Shown: positions 51,927 to 61,416, numbered from the stretch's first letter. The stretch: DNA of 64,000 bases from Massilibacteroides vaginae (GCF_900178525.1 NZ_FXDJ01000007.1:1-64000); one strand, 5' to 3'. The notes: a model not told the origin generated them from the letters alone. Made by a program: numbers and translations.

Positions 51927-54900
51927 ATGAAGTTTAATGAAGATTCGAGAGTAAAGATACCAGCTATCCTCCATTTAGTGAGGTTAGGCTATACTTACAT
52001 TCCTAAATCAGAATGTGATAGAAACGTGGATAGTAATATATTTCCTGCTATTTTCAAGGAGAGTATTGCTCGTATCAATCCGACTCTCACAGAAAGAGAA
52101 ATCAACGCTATGCTTGACGATATTCATCTAAAACTAGATTATGATGATTTGGGACGAGAGTTTTTCAAAATTCTATCTTCAATATCAGGGATAAAGCTTT
52201 TCGACTACGAAAACTTGAATAACAACAGTTTTCATATTACTACTGAATTGACTTGCAAAAATGGTGATGAGGAGTTTAGACCAGACATCACTATTGTTAT
52301 TAATGGAATGCCTCTAGCTTTTGTAGAGGTTAAGAAGCCGAACAATAAGGATGGAATCTTGGATGAAAGAAGGAGAATAAATGAGCGATTTCAAAATCCA
52401 AAATTCAAACGTTTTGCTAATATCACTCAACTGATGATATTCTCAAACAATATGGAATATGAAGATGGTGTAATAGAGCCAATATTAGGAGCATATTATG
52501 CCACATCTGCTAAATCAGATCTTATTTTTAACTATTTCAGAGAGGAGGAGAACTTGAATCTCACCCAACTGCTTTCGCATGAAAGTGAACTGATTGAGAA
52601 TCAAATTTTAAAAGATAATAACCTTACAGTTATAAAACATTCACCCGAATTTGCCCTCAATAAACATTATAGCACTCCTACAAATAGGATACTAACTTCT
52701 TTGCTCAGCAAAGAACGACTTGCATTTATTCTTCGCTACGCAATCACTTATGTAGAAGAGGAGAAAGATGGAAAGAAAACCTTACAGAAACACATCATGC
52801 GATATCCTCAACTATTTGCTACTAAGGCAATAGAACAGAAGTTGGATGAGGGTATAAAACAGGGAATAATTTGGCATACTCAAGGTAGTGGAAAAACTGC
52901 CCTGGCATATTACAATGTTCGTTTCTTGACTGATTATTTTCAGAAAAAGAATATTATTCCCAAGTTTTATTTCATTGTAGATAGAATAGATTTAGCTGAC
53001 CAAGCTTCCAAAGAGTTTAGAAACCGAGGACTTGTTGTTCGAAACGTTAACTCTAGGCTTGATTTCTTCAATGATATGAAAACGGTTAGTGCAACTCACA
53101 CTAACTCTGGCGAGAATGAAATTTCTGTTGTGAATATTCAAAAGTTTACAGAAGATTCAACTGTAGCCACTGATCTATCATATGATATAAATATTCAACG
53201 GATTTATTTTCTTGATGAAGCACATCGCAGTTATAATCCTAAAGGAAACTATCTTGCGAACTTGATTAACTCAGACAATAACGCAATAAAAATAGCTCTC
53301 ACAGGCACACCTTTATTGCGTGAAGTAGCAAAAGAGTATGATTCTAAAACTCTCTTTGGCGACTATATTCACAAGTACTATTACAATATGTCTATTGCCG
53401 ATGGATATACACTTCGCCTTATTCGTGAAGGTATAGACACTGCATACAAAATGCAAATGCAAGAGATATTAGATCAAATAGATATCCTTGAAGGCTCATT
53501 GAGTAAAAAGCAGATTTTTGCTCACCGCAAATTTGTATCTCCAATGTTAGATTATATTGTGCGAGACTTGAGACAATTTAGGCGTAATGAGAGTGATGAT
53601 AGTTTGGGGGCAATGGTGGTTTGCGATTCATCTGAACAAGCTAAAATGCTATTCCAATGTTTTCAAGAAGAATTTGGTTATCAAGGTTCTGGAAGTACAT
53701 TAATAGCTGCTGAACCAAGCCCGCAGTATGGCAAAGTAGACAACACCCCACTTAAAGGAGCTTTAATTCTTCATGATGTTAATACTAAAGATGATAGGAA
53801 AGGACAAATTAAGGACTTCAAGGATGGGAAAATTGACATCCTATTTGTTTACAATATGTTGCTTACTGGCTTTGATGCCAAACGCTTGAAAAAACTATAT
53901 CTAGCAAGGGTAGTTCAAGATCATAATTTATTACAAACACTAACACGTGTCAATCGTCCTTACAAAAATTTTCAGTACGGATATGTTGTTGATTTTGCAG
54001 ATATTACAAAAGCATTTAACGAAACTAATGACAACTATCTAAAAGAATTAAAAGGTGAACTGGGTGATGACCTTGATTTGTATAGCAATTTATTCAAATC
54101 GCAAGAAGAAATAAAAGAAGAGATTGAAGGAATTAAAGACAACCTTTTTAGATACGACACTCAAAATAAAGAAATCTTTAACTCTCAAATCAGTTCTATC
54201 AAAGATAAAGAACAACTTAGGCTCTTACTCAAATCGTTACAAAATGCGAAGGAATTGAAGAGTTTAATCCGTTTACAAGGTTATGAGGACTTATTAGAAA
54301 AATTAGATTTTAATACGTTAAACATCCTACGACAAGTTGCTCAAGCAAGATTGGATACATTAAATCTTGTGGATAGTGTAAACAATGAGGCTGACACAAC
54401 TAATTTGCTCAATCAAGCTCTTGAGGATATTGTTTTTGTCTTTACTAAAACATCGGAACATGAACTTAAACTTGCTGATGAGTTAGCGTCGAAAATAAAA
54501 CAAGTTAGAGAAGCACTTCTAAATAACTTCGACACCAAAGACCCTCAATTTGTATCTCTTAAGGATGAATTGGAGCGCATCTTTAAGAATAAAAACTTGG
54601 AAGAGGTGAGTCAAGAACAGATGCATGAACACATCCAACTTTTACAAGCTATTTATGATAGAGTAGCTATTCTCAATAGAGAAAATAGTTTACTAAAAGC
54701 CAAATATCAACAAGACGAAAAGTATGCTCGAATTCATAAACGATTGATGGAGAAAGGAAGTCTCACAGCCAAAGAACGACAATTGCATGAAGCATTAATG
54801 GCTGTGAAAACTGAAATGGACGAACAACTACAAAATAAACAAACACTGATAACTAACGAACAATATTTCAAGAATGAAGTTATGGAGTCTGTTATCAAGT

Positions 54901-55010
54901 ATTTTGTAGATAACAATAAACTAGTAACAGAAGATTTCAATACTGTTCAAAACATAAATGATTTGATAGTTTCTGAATATTACAATCAATATAGAGGATT
55001 AAGACAATGA
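51927..55010 (+). CDS. hsdR: Type I restriction enzyme, HsdR subunit
   Basis: A 1027-residue protein. N-terminal PD-(D/E)xK nuclease: Asp120 (RPDITIV), Glu134 and Lys136 (AFVEVKK). Superfamily-2 translocase: Walker A TQGSGKTALA with Lys323, Walker B FLDEAHRSYN at about 429-436, and motif VI region TRVNRPYKNF. The C-terminal 250 residues are helical and bind the methyltransferase. It translocates and cuts unmodified DNA when docked to HsdM/HsdS. The hsdM start overlaps its stop by 4 bases. The leader contains a large hairpin. Confidence 0.95.
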   Translation: MKFNEDSRVKIPAILHLVRLGYTYIPKSECDRNVDSNIFPAIFKESIARINPTLTEREINAMLDDIHLKLDYDDLGREFFKILSSISGIKLFDYENLNNNSFHITTELTCKNGDEEFRPDITIVINGMPLAFVEVKKPNNKDGILDERRRINERFQNPKFKRFANITQLMIFSNNMEYEDGVIEPILGAYYATSAKSDLIFNYFREEENLNLTQLLSHESELIENQILKDNNLTVIKHSPEFALNKHYSTPTNRILTSLLSKERLAFILRYAITYVEEEKDGKKTLQKHIMRYPQLFATKAIEQKLDEGIKQGIIWHTQGSGKTALAYYNVRFLTDYFQKKNIIPKFYFIVDRIDLADQASKEFRNRGLVVRNVNSRLDFFNDMKTVSATHTNSGENEISVVNIQKFTEDSTVATDLSYDINIQRIYFLDEAHRSYNPKGNYLANLINSDNNAIKIALTGTPLLREVAKEYDSKTLFGDYIHKYYYNMSIADGYTLRLIREGIDTAYKMQMQEILDQIDILEGSLSKKQIFAHRKFVSPMLDYIVRDLRQFRRNESDDSLGAMVVCDSSEQAKMLFQCFQEEFGYQGSGSTLIAAEPSPQYGKVDNTPLKGALILHDVNTKDDRKGQIKDFKDGKIDILFVYNMLLTGFDAKRLKKLYLARVVQDHNLLQTLTRVNRPYKNFQYGYVVDFADITKAFNETNDNYLKELKGELGDDLDLYSNLFKSQEEIKEEIEGIKDNLFRYDTQNKEIFNSQISSIKDKEQLRLLLKSLQNAKELKSLIRLQGYEDLLEKLDFNTLNILRQVAQARLDTLNLVDSVNNEADTTNLLNQALEDIVFVFTKTSEHELKLADELASKIKQVREALLNNFDTKDPQFVSLKDELERIFKNKNLEEVSQEQMHEHIQLLQAIYDRVAILNRENSLLKAKYQQDEKYARIHKRLMEKGSLTAKERQLHEALMAVKTEMDEQLQNKQTLITNEQYFKNEVMESVIKYFVDNNKLVTEDFNTVQNINDLIVSEYYNQYRGLRQ

Positions 55011-56629
55011 CAGATATAAAATTTATAACCCAAACTAAAAGCTTAATAGACAATCTAAAAAGCGTATGTGCCAATTATGGATTGGGTAATGATGGAAATG
55101 AGTTCAAAATCATAACTCAAGTTTTTTTATACAAATTCATCAACGACAAGTTTGCATATGAGGCAAAAAAAGTAAACAAAACTTTGAACGAGGCTGAAAA
55201 CTTTCAAGAGGCTTTTGCTGGTTTGAGCGATAATGAAACCAGTTTTCTATTCGCTCGCATAGGGAATAATGCTCCCAAACTAAAAGCTGAACATACTATC
55301 TCCTATCTTTACAACAGATCGAATGAGGGAGATTTTGCAAACACTTTCGACGATACTCTAGCAGCTATCAGTGCTGAAAATGCAGCAATATATTCAGTCA
55401 AATCGAGCTCTGGAGCTAAGGACACAATGTTTGATAGATTGAGTCAGTTTATATCTGACCCATCACAACGTGATGCCTTTTGCAAAGCATTAATAAGCAA
55501 ACTGGTAGAATTTAGCTTTGAGCATATGTTTGAATCTAAATATGATTTTTTTGCTACTATTTTTGAGTATCTCATCAAAGACTACAACACTGATAGTGGA
55601 GGAAAATATGCTGAATACTACACTCCTCATGCCGTAGCACGCATTATGGCTGCCATATTAGTTGGCAAGGATGAGGATATAAGAGATGTGAAGTGTTATG
55701 ATCCAAGTGCTGGCTCGGGAACATTGTTGATGAATATTGCTCATGCCATTGGCGAAAAAAAATGTAGTATCTATTCTGAAGATATTTCGCAGAAGTCGTC
55801 TAATATGTTGCGACTAAACTTGGTGTTGAATAATCTTTCGCAATCTATACCCAACATCATCAAAGGGAATACAATTTTAGAACCATCTTATTTTGACGAA
55901 AAGTTTGACTTTATAGTTTCCAATCCTCCTTTCAAATTAGATTTCTCTGATTTCAGAAACGACTTGGATAAGGATTCTAATAATGAACGTTTCTTTGCTG
56001 GATTACCTAATATACCTAAAGCTAATAAGAATGGAATGTCTATCTATTTGCTATTTATTCAACACATTATATTCAGTTTGAATAAAGAAAGAGGTAGAGC
56101 AGCCATTGTTGTTCCTACTGGCTTCATTACTGCACAAAGTGGAATAGAGAAAAAAATACGTGAAGCTCTTATAGAGCGAAAAATGCTTCGTGGTGTGGTA
56201 AGTATGCCAAGTAATATTTTTGCAAGTACGGGTACTAATGTGAGTGTACTCTTTTTAGATGCACAAGCTGATAGCGAAAATATTGTTTTGGTAGATGCTT
56301 CCAAGTTGGGCGAAACGGTAAAGGATGGAAAAAACCAACGAACTGTGCTAACTCCGAAGGAAGAATCTCGCATTGTAGATGCAATGAATAATAAACAACC
56401 TGAAGATGACTTTGCGGTAGTGGTTACTTCAGATGAGATAAAAGAGAAAAATTATTCTTTGAGTGCAGGACAATATTTTGAGGTGAAAATAGAATATATC
56501 GACATAACACCAGAAGAATTTGCCGAAAAGATGAATGCCTACAAAACTAGCCTAGATACACTTTTTACAGAATCTCATAAGTTAGAAGAGGAAATAAAAA
56601 AACAGTTGGGAGGGTTGAAGTATGAGTGA
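55007..56629 (+). CDS. hsdM: Type I DNA methyltransferase, HsdM subunit
   Basis: A 540-residue protein. A helical N-terminal domain (about 1-150) precedes the N6-adenine methylase fold with the SAM site YDPSAGSGTLL (from Asp232) and the catalytic NPPF (from Asn306). TGFITAQSGIEKKIREALIE and SMPSNIFASTGTNVSVLFL are family-typical. It methylates adenine at the sequence chosen by HsdS. It overlaps hsdR by 4 and hsdS by 8 bases, so all three are one operon. Confidence 0.95.
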   Translation: MTDIKFITQTKSLIDNLKSVCANYGLGNDGNEFKIITQVFLYKFINDKFAYEAKKVNKTLNEAENFQEAFAGLSDNETSFLFARIGNNAPKLKAEHTISYLYNRSNEGDFANTFDDTLAAISAENAAIYSVKSSSGAKDTMFDRLSQFISDPSQRDAFCKALISKLVEFSFEHMFESKYDFFATIFEYLIKDYNTDSGGKYAEYYTPHAVARIMAAILVGKDEDIRDVKCYDPSAGSGTLLMNIAHAIGEKKCSIYSEDISQKSSNMLRLNLVLNNLSQSIPNIIKGNTILEPSYFDEKFDFIVSNPPFKLDFSDFRNDLDKDSNNERFFAGLPNIPKANKNGMSIYLLFIQHIIFSLNKERGRAAIVVPTGFITAQSGIEKKIREALIERKMLRGVVSMPSNIFASTGTNVSVLFLDAQADSENIVLVDASKLGETVKDGKNQRTVLTPKEESRIVDAMNNKQPEDDFAVVVTSDEIKEKNYSLSAGQYFEVKIEYIDITPEEFAEKMNAYKTSLDTLFTESHKLEEEIKKQLGGLKYE

Positions 56630-57866
56630 TTTACTTAGAATCGAAGATGTTGCAAAATTAAATGCTAACTCAATTACGAAACGCGACAAATATAGTGAAA
56701 TCAAGTACCTTGACACTAGCAATATTACAAGGAATGTAATTAATCAACTTCAACTATTAACTGAGGACTTTCCTAGTCGTGCTAGGAGAAAGGTTAAAGA
56801 TAAGAGTATCATTTATTCCACAGTACGACCTAATCAAGAACATTATGGCATATTTGAACATAGAGAAGATATTGATGACATTATTGTTTCTACTGGATTT
56901 GTGACAATAGATGTAATCTCGCAAAATATTGATAGTAAATACCTGTATTACAAGCTAACACAGCCTGATGTTACACGTCACTTACAAACAATAGCTGAGA
57001 ATTCTGTTTCAGCATATCCTTCCATCAAACCTGAAAGCATTGGGAATTTGAATTTCAGATTTCCAAAACTTCGTTTGCAACAAAAGATAGCCTCTGTTTT
57101 ATCTACTTTAGATGATAAAATTGAATTGAATAATAAGATAAATGATAATTTAGAGCAACAAGCAAAACTACTCTATGATTATTGGTTTGTTCAATTTGAG
57201 TTCCCCAATGAGGATGGAAAGCCCTACAAGTCGAGTGGCGGAAAAATGGTGTATAATAAGCAATTGAAGAGGGATATTCCTGAGGGCTGGGAGGTGAAAG
57301 AACTAAGGGAGATAATTGAATTTAATCCTAAATTAGACATAAAGAGGAATACAATTGCAAATTATGTAGACATGTATTCTATACCTAATGAAGGATATAT
57401 GATAACTGATATTCAAAAAAAAGAATATTCTGGGGGAATTAAATTTCAAAATAATGATGTGTTATTAGCAAGAATTACACCATGCTTAGAAAATGGAAAA
57501 ACTGCTTTAGTTAAAATGTTAGATGATATGGAAGTTGCATTTGGTTCTACTGAATTTATAGTAATGCGAGGAATAAACAGGGATTTTAGTTCTTTTATTT
57601 CATGCTTGGCTCGCACAACTTATTTCAGACACTATGCAATAGCAAATATGATTGGTACTTCTGGGCGTAAAAGAGTAGATACAAAGATTCTTGAATTATA
57701 TAAAATTGCTCTACCCAAATCAATTAACTTATTGACATCTTTCGAAAAGATAATATCTAAATCATTTGATATAATGGGTACTAATCAAGAACAAAACCAA
57801 CAACTCTCCTCTCTCCGAGACTGGCTTCTACCTATGTTAATGAATGGTCAAGTAAAAGTGGAGTGA
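56622..57866 (+). CDS. hsdS: Type I specificity subunit HsdS
   Basis: A 414-residue protein with two target-recognition domains (about 1-150 and 220-375) and two conserved coiled-coil spacers (about 150-185, LRLQQKIASVLSTLDDKIELNN; and about 380-410, LTSFEKIISKSFDIMG). The central YDYWFVQFEFPNEDGKPY is a typical linker. It sets the bipartite recognition sequence, which cannot be read from sequence alone. Only one hsdS is present and no inverted hsdS fragments are nearby, so shuffling of specificity is not suggested. Confidence 0.94.
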   Translation: MSDLLRIEDVAKLNANSITKRDKYSEIKYLDTSNITRNVINQLQLLTEDFPSRARRKVKDKSIIYSTVRPNQEHYGIFEHREDIDDIIVSTGFVTIDVISQNIDSKYLYYKLTQPDVTRHLQTIAENSVSAYPSIKPESIGNLNFRFPKLRLQQKIASVLSTLDDKIELNNKINDNLEQQAKLLYDYWFVQFEFPNEDGKPYKSSGGKMVYNKQLKRDIPEGWEVKELREIIEFNPKLDIKRNTIANYVDMYSIPNEGYMITDIQKKEYSGGIKFQNNDVLLARITPCLENGKTALVKMLDDMEVAFGSTEFIVMRGINRDFSSFISCLARTTYFRHYAIANMIGTSGRKRVDTKILELYKIALPKSINLLTSFEKIISKSFDIMGTNQEQNQQLSSLRDWLLPMLMNGQVKVE

Positions 57867-57906
57867 TTCGTTTGGTAAATTATCATTTAGTTGAGAATTC
57901 AAAGAT

Positions 57907-58677
57907 TCAAAAGATCTCACCCAACTCATCAATATCCAACAATCGAAATCTAACATCACCAATAAATTCGATATGAGAGGCGTGGAAGTGCCCATAACAC
58001 CAATCTTTAATCGGATGATTGTCTTTTAGCAATTGAGAATGGAGTGCTAATAATGTTTCTCGTTCTTTCTTTACATCTTCAATCAGCTGAGGGTCAAAGA
58101 GAACTCTTCTCTCCATATTTCGTTTGATTTGTGGATAGCAAAACAAAGGAGCTGAATGTGTTACAACAGTATCGACCTTAACACCACTATTAGCAATAAG
58201 TGCCAACTTCTCAAAATCACAAATCGGATATTCATCTGTCCAGTATATTGGCAATTCTTTTTTACGAGCTAATTGACGATTAATTATGTCTTGTTTTCTG
58301 TCATATCTATCCAGTGAAATTGCACCACCAACACACAAAACATTTCTGTTAGCCACTAATACAATAGAATAATCAGAAAGAGTTTTCATCCTTGGAAAAT
58401 CTATTAACTTTTCTCTAAAGAATGATGGATCATCATGATTACCTCTCACTAACAATAGGATGCAATTCTGTTTCTCAAGAGTATTTTTGATTCTGTGATA
58501 GATATTTTCATAGTGTCCTAGTTTTTCAAACCCTATTCCACAATCACCAGCCACAATTACAACAGTATCCTTAGCCTCCAGTCTGCGAAGATTATAAACT
58601 AGAGCACGTATTTCACCATGAATATCACCTGATATCCAAAGGTGTTTGTAATTGTCAGAGAGGTTGTAAGAATTCAT
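57907..58677 (-). CDS. Calcineurin-like metallophosphoesterase
   Basis: A 256-residue cytosolic protein with all metallophosphatase motifs: GDIHG (Asp18, His20), GDCG (Asp45), GNHD (Asn80, His81), THSAP and GHFHASH near residue 234. The two-metal site looks complete. Substrate unknown; relatives act on dinucleotides, phosphoproteins or nucleic acids. It points opposite to hsdS (converging, 40 bases apart) and diverges from the AAA ATPase gene, so it is regulated apart from the hsd operon. It may serve defence or signalling in the island. Confidence 0.85.
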   Translation of the reverse strand: MNSYNLSDNYKHLWISGDIHGEIRALVYNLRRLEAKDTVVIVAGDCGIGFEKLGHYENIYHRIKNTLEKQNCILLLVRGNHDDPSFFREKLIDFPRMKTLSDYSIVLVANRNVLCVGGAISLDRYDRKQDIINRQLARKKELPIYWTDEYPICDFEKLALIANSGVKVDTVVTHSAPLFCYPQIKRNMERRVLFDPQLIEDVKKERETLLALHSQLLKDNHPIKDWCYGHFHASHIEFIGDVRFRLLDIDELGEIF

Positions 58678-58735
58678 AGCTTAAAGATAGTAAATAGTTG
58701 GTCTAAGCAATCAAGCAATAGTAATATTGCTGAAA

Positions 58736-58801
58736 TTGCACTCTTAATATTCAAAAATATGAATATATTGCACTATCTAAGTGCATTTATTCTTATCTTT
58801 G
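58736..58801. promoter_or_regulatory. Operator-promoter region of the AAA ATPase gene
   Basis: TATCTTTG (58794-58801) is an exact -7 box. TGCACT/AGTGCA (58769-58774, 58780-58785) is a perfect dyad just upstream of it, and TTGCACT recurs 32 bp upstream (58736-58742). The layout suits repression. Confidence 0.5.
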
Positions 58802-58817
58802 AAGTAAAATAAAATAT

Positions 58818-59987
58818 ATGGAACGATTATTTGAGTATTCGAACAAACTGATAAATGAAACAGAAACTAGTTTCTTGAGATATATGTACGACGAAATCAA
58901 TTGGAAAAATCGTATGATAGGACTGATTGGACCACGTGGTGTAGGTAAGACTACACTTGTTTTGCAATACATAAAGCAAAATCTTAATCATACCGAAACA
59001 CTCTATATAACTGCGGAGGACTTCTATTTCGTGGATAATAAAATCATTGAGTTAGTTGATACCTTTGTCAAGTTTGGAGGAAAACATCTATTTATTGATG
59101 AAATACATAAATATAAAGATTGGGCGAAAGAACTAAAACTCATTTACGATTACCACAAAGATTTAAATGTTGTTTTTACTGGTTCTTCTGTTTTGGATAT
59201 TAAAAAAGGAGCTTCCGACCTTAGCCGAAGGGCAGTCATTTATAATATGCAAGGCTTATCTTTTCGGGAATATCTAAAGTTGTTTCACAATATTTCAGCA
59301 AAAACATATACATTGGAAGAGATTTTGCAACATAAGGTTGATATCCCAGAGATGGAGCGACCTTTGCCCTATTATATTGATTATCTGAAGAGAGGTTATT
59401 ACCCTTTTGCTTTGGAGGAAGATTTTGACATTCGTTTGGCTCAAATTATCAATCAAACTTTGGAGAATGACATCCCAATATATGCCGAGATGAATGTTGC
59501 AACTGGTCGAAAGCTAAAACAATTGCTGGCTATTATTTCAAAGAGTGCACCATTCAAACCAAACATGAGCAAGATTGCTGAAATGTTATCAGCTAGTAGA
59601 AACAATATTTCGGACTATTGCCTATACATTGAAGAGGCTGGAATGATTGCTCAACTTCGTGATAATACTGGAGGCATTAGAGGATTGGGCAAAGTGGATA
59701 AAATCTATTTAGACAATACTAACCTTATTTACAACCTAGCAAACGATACTTCAAACATTGGAAATATCAGAGAGACATTCTTCTTGAATCAAATGCGAGT
59801 GAAGCACAATGTTGTTTCATCTACTGTCTCAGATTTCTTGATTGATGATATTACTTTTGAAGTTGGAGGTAAAAACAAGGGACAGAAGCAAATCAAAGAC
59901 ATTGAGAATGGTTATGTTGTGAAGGATGATATTGAAAATGGGTTCTTAAATATTGTTCCTTTGTGGCAATTGGGGTTGACATACTAA
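58818..59987 (+). CDS. AAA ATPase with DUF4143 domain
   Basis: A 389-residue protein. AAA_14-type ATPase: Walker A GPRGVGKTT (about 38-46), Walker B HLFIDEIH (about 88-95), sensor VVFTGSSVL. The C-terminal DUF4143 part (about 220-385) includes SASRNNISDYCLYIEEAGMI, a winged-helix-like segment, and a restriction-like LNQMRVKHNVV...FEVGGKNKGQKQ tail with possible nuclease-like residues. Families of this shape are common and poorly understood; some lie near toxin or defence genes. It is followed 28 bases later by the GIY-YIG gene. Confidence 0.88.
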   Translation: MERLFEYSNKLINETETSFLRYMYDEINWKNRMIGLIGPRGVGKTTLVLQYIKQNLNHTETLYITAEDFYFVDNKIIELVDTFVKFGGKHLFIDEIHKYKDWAKELKLIYDYHKDLNVVFTGSSVLDIKKGASDLSRRAVIYNMQGLSFREYLKLFHNISAKTYTLEEILQHKVDIPEMERPLPYYIDYLKRGYYPFALEEDFDIRLAQIINQTLENDIPIYAEMNVATGRKLKQLLAIISKSAPFKPNMSKIAEMLSASRNNISDYCLYIEEAGMIAQLRDNTGGIRGLGKVDKIYLDNTNLIYNLANDTSNIGNIRETFFLNQMRVKHNVVSSTVSDFLIDDITFEVGGKNKGQKQIKDIENGYVVKDDIENGFLNIVPLWQLGLTY

Positions 59988-60015
59988 ATTTGTGTATCTT
60001 GAACAATAAATAGAG

Positions 60016-60846
60016 ATGGGAAAAACAATAACAACATATTTGATAGATGAGAATCCTCAAGGATCTCAATATTCATTCATAAGTAATAGAACTTGCAAAA
60101 TGTATCTCATTCCAAGGGCTAATATAGCTTTGGTTAATGAGCGTGAAGAATTGCAACGACCAGCATTTTATATTCTGATTGGAGAGAATGAAAAACTTGA
60201 TCCTAAAGCATATTTAGGAGAAACCGAGAGTTTCAAAGATAGAGTAAAGGATCATGATTCAAAAAAAGACTTTTGGCAAAAGGCACTGATCTTCATTTCC
60301 AAAGATGGAGATATAACAAAAGCTGATGTCCAATATTTAGAATATCTAGGAATTAATGAAGCCAAGAAAGCTAAACAATATGACATTGAAGAAAACAAGC
60401 AAAAGCCCAATGCTCCTAATCTTCCAGAACATCAACGAGATACTATGGACAGTTTTTTTGAAGATATAAAACTCTTAACATCTTTCACTGGATACAAAAT
60501 ATTTGATATTGTAGAACAGAAGAAAAATAATCATATTTTCATGACCAAATCTAGAGATATTGATGCAAGAGGTTTTTATTCCGAAAATGGATTTACAGTG
60601 CTGAAAGGTAGTATTATTGCTAACACTGTTACTCAATCCTTTTCGTGGAAAGAAAAAAGGGAAAAGCTAGTAGAGAGCTTAGCAAAAGAGGAAAAGGGAA
60701 TCCTGATTTTACAGCAAGATTACACTTTTTCGAGTCCAAGCACCGCATCCGACTTTTGCTTAGGCAGAAGTAGTAATGGATGGACAACGTGGAAAGATAA
60801 ATCTGAAAAGACATTGGATGAAGTTTATCGAAATAAATTAGAGTAA
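60016..60846 (+). CDS. GIY-YIG-like protein with C-terminal DUF4357
   Basis: A 276-residue protein. The N-terminal half (about 45-135) has the GIY-YIG layout with degenerate first motif AFYILIGE, AYLGETESFKDRVKDH (conserved Arg) and a Glu later (VQYLEYLG). The C-terminal DUF4357 (about 215-273) has SPSTASDFCLGRSSNGWTTWKD. Such proteins often lie beside type I restriction genes; whether this one cuts DNA is unknown. It is the last gene of the island. Confidence 0.82.
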   Translation: MGKTITTYLIDENPQGSQYSFISNRTCKMYLIPRANIALVNEREELQRPAFYILIGENEKLDPKAYLGETESFKDRVKDHDSKKDFWQKALIFISKDGDITKADVQYLEYLGINEAKKAKQYDIEENKQKPNAPNLPEHQRDTMDSFFEDIKLLTSFTGYKIFDIVEQKKNNHIFMTKSRDIDARGFYSENGFTVLKGSIIANTVTQSFSWKEKREKLVESLAKEEKGILILQQDYTFSSPSTASDFCLGRSSNGWTTWKDKSEKTLDEVYRNKLE

Positions 60847-61032
60847 GATTTTCATTAGATGAAATACTCGAAAACATTTATCAAACATATTACCCAATAT
60901 CTCATCCAACTATTATATCTTTACAAGAACAATCTAACTATTTAACATACAAAAGAATGCATATAGAACCTATTTCGAAGGTTGTACCACAAAAAAACGA
61001 CATAGTGTTGATTGCATGCAAAGTATGCATTC

Positions 61033-61078
61033 TGTATCGGCAACCAACAACCAACAACCAATCACTATTAATCGAAAA
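61033..61078 (+). other. attR candidate of the island
   Basis: TGTATCGG (61033-61040), then three CAACCAA heptamers (61041-61061), then TATTAATCGAAAA (61066-61078). The spacer is 25 nt against 18 at attL; removing one heptamer makes the two equal. CAATC just before the second block also matches its attL counterpart TAATC in four of five bases. Confidence 0.6.
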
Positions 61079-61210
61079 AATGGGCATTGACATGGAAAAG
61101 ATTTGAAGGAATATCCGGTTGAAAGCAACTGTTTTTTCCTTTTTTAATGCTAATAAAGGGGGTGTTTTTTGGGCTTTTCTACATCTCTGGTAATCAGCAT
61201 ATTATACCGA

Positions 61211-61280
61211 CCAAAAACATAAAGGTTATTTTTTGAAAAATAAAGGATATTTTCGGAAAAATAAAGGATATCTTTTTTTT
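61211..61280 (-). repeat. 21-bp-period AT repeat, locus C
   Basis: Read on the minus strand: two ATATCCTTTATTTTTC units then one ATAACCTTTATGTTTTTGG unit, the same order as loci A and B. Confidence 0.85.
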
Positions 61281-61416
61281 TATATAGTAATGTAAAAAAA
61301 TCGCTGCTTTTGTATGCTCGGATACGAAGTCGGAATGGGCGCTCTTCTTTGTTGATTTTTTATCATTTTTTTTGATGATTTTTATATCGTTTTCATACTG
61401 TTTTTCAAAATTATCT

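Larger units (their letters stand above)
43727..61078 (+). mobile_element. 17.3-kb integrative mobilizable element at mnmE
   Basis: It is bounded by the TATTAATCGAAAA direct repeats and has lower GC than both flanks. It carries integrase, HTH control proteins, a replication-like pair, a candidate oriT, MobC- and MobA-like proteins, a type I restriction-modification operon, and a metallophosphoesterase, AAA ATPase and GIY-YIG protein. It has no conjugation pore, coupling protein or VirB4, so transfer would need a helper element. The exact crossover point is not known. Confidence 0.75.

Noticed and set aside
56622-57866. Phase-variable hsdS shuffling
   Set aside because: Only one hsdS gene is present, with no inverted partial copies or dedicated invertase next to it.
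60847-61080. tRNA gene as the island attachment site
   Set aside because: No cloverleaf or CCA-like acceptor was seen at either end; the target is the mnmE 3' end.
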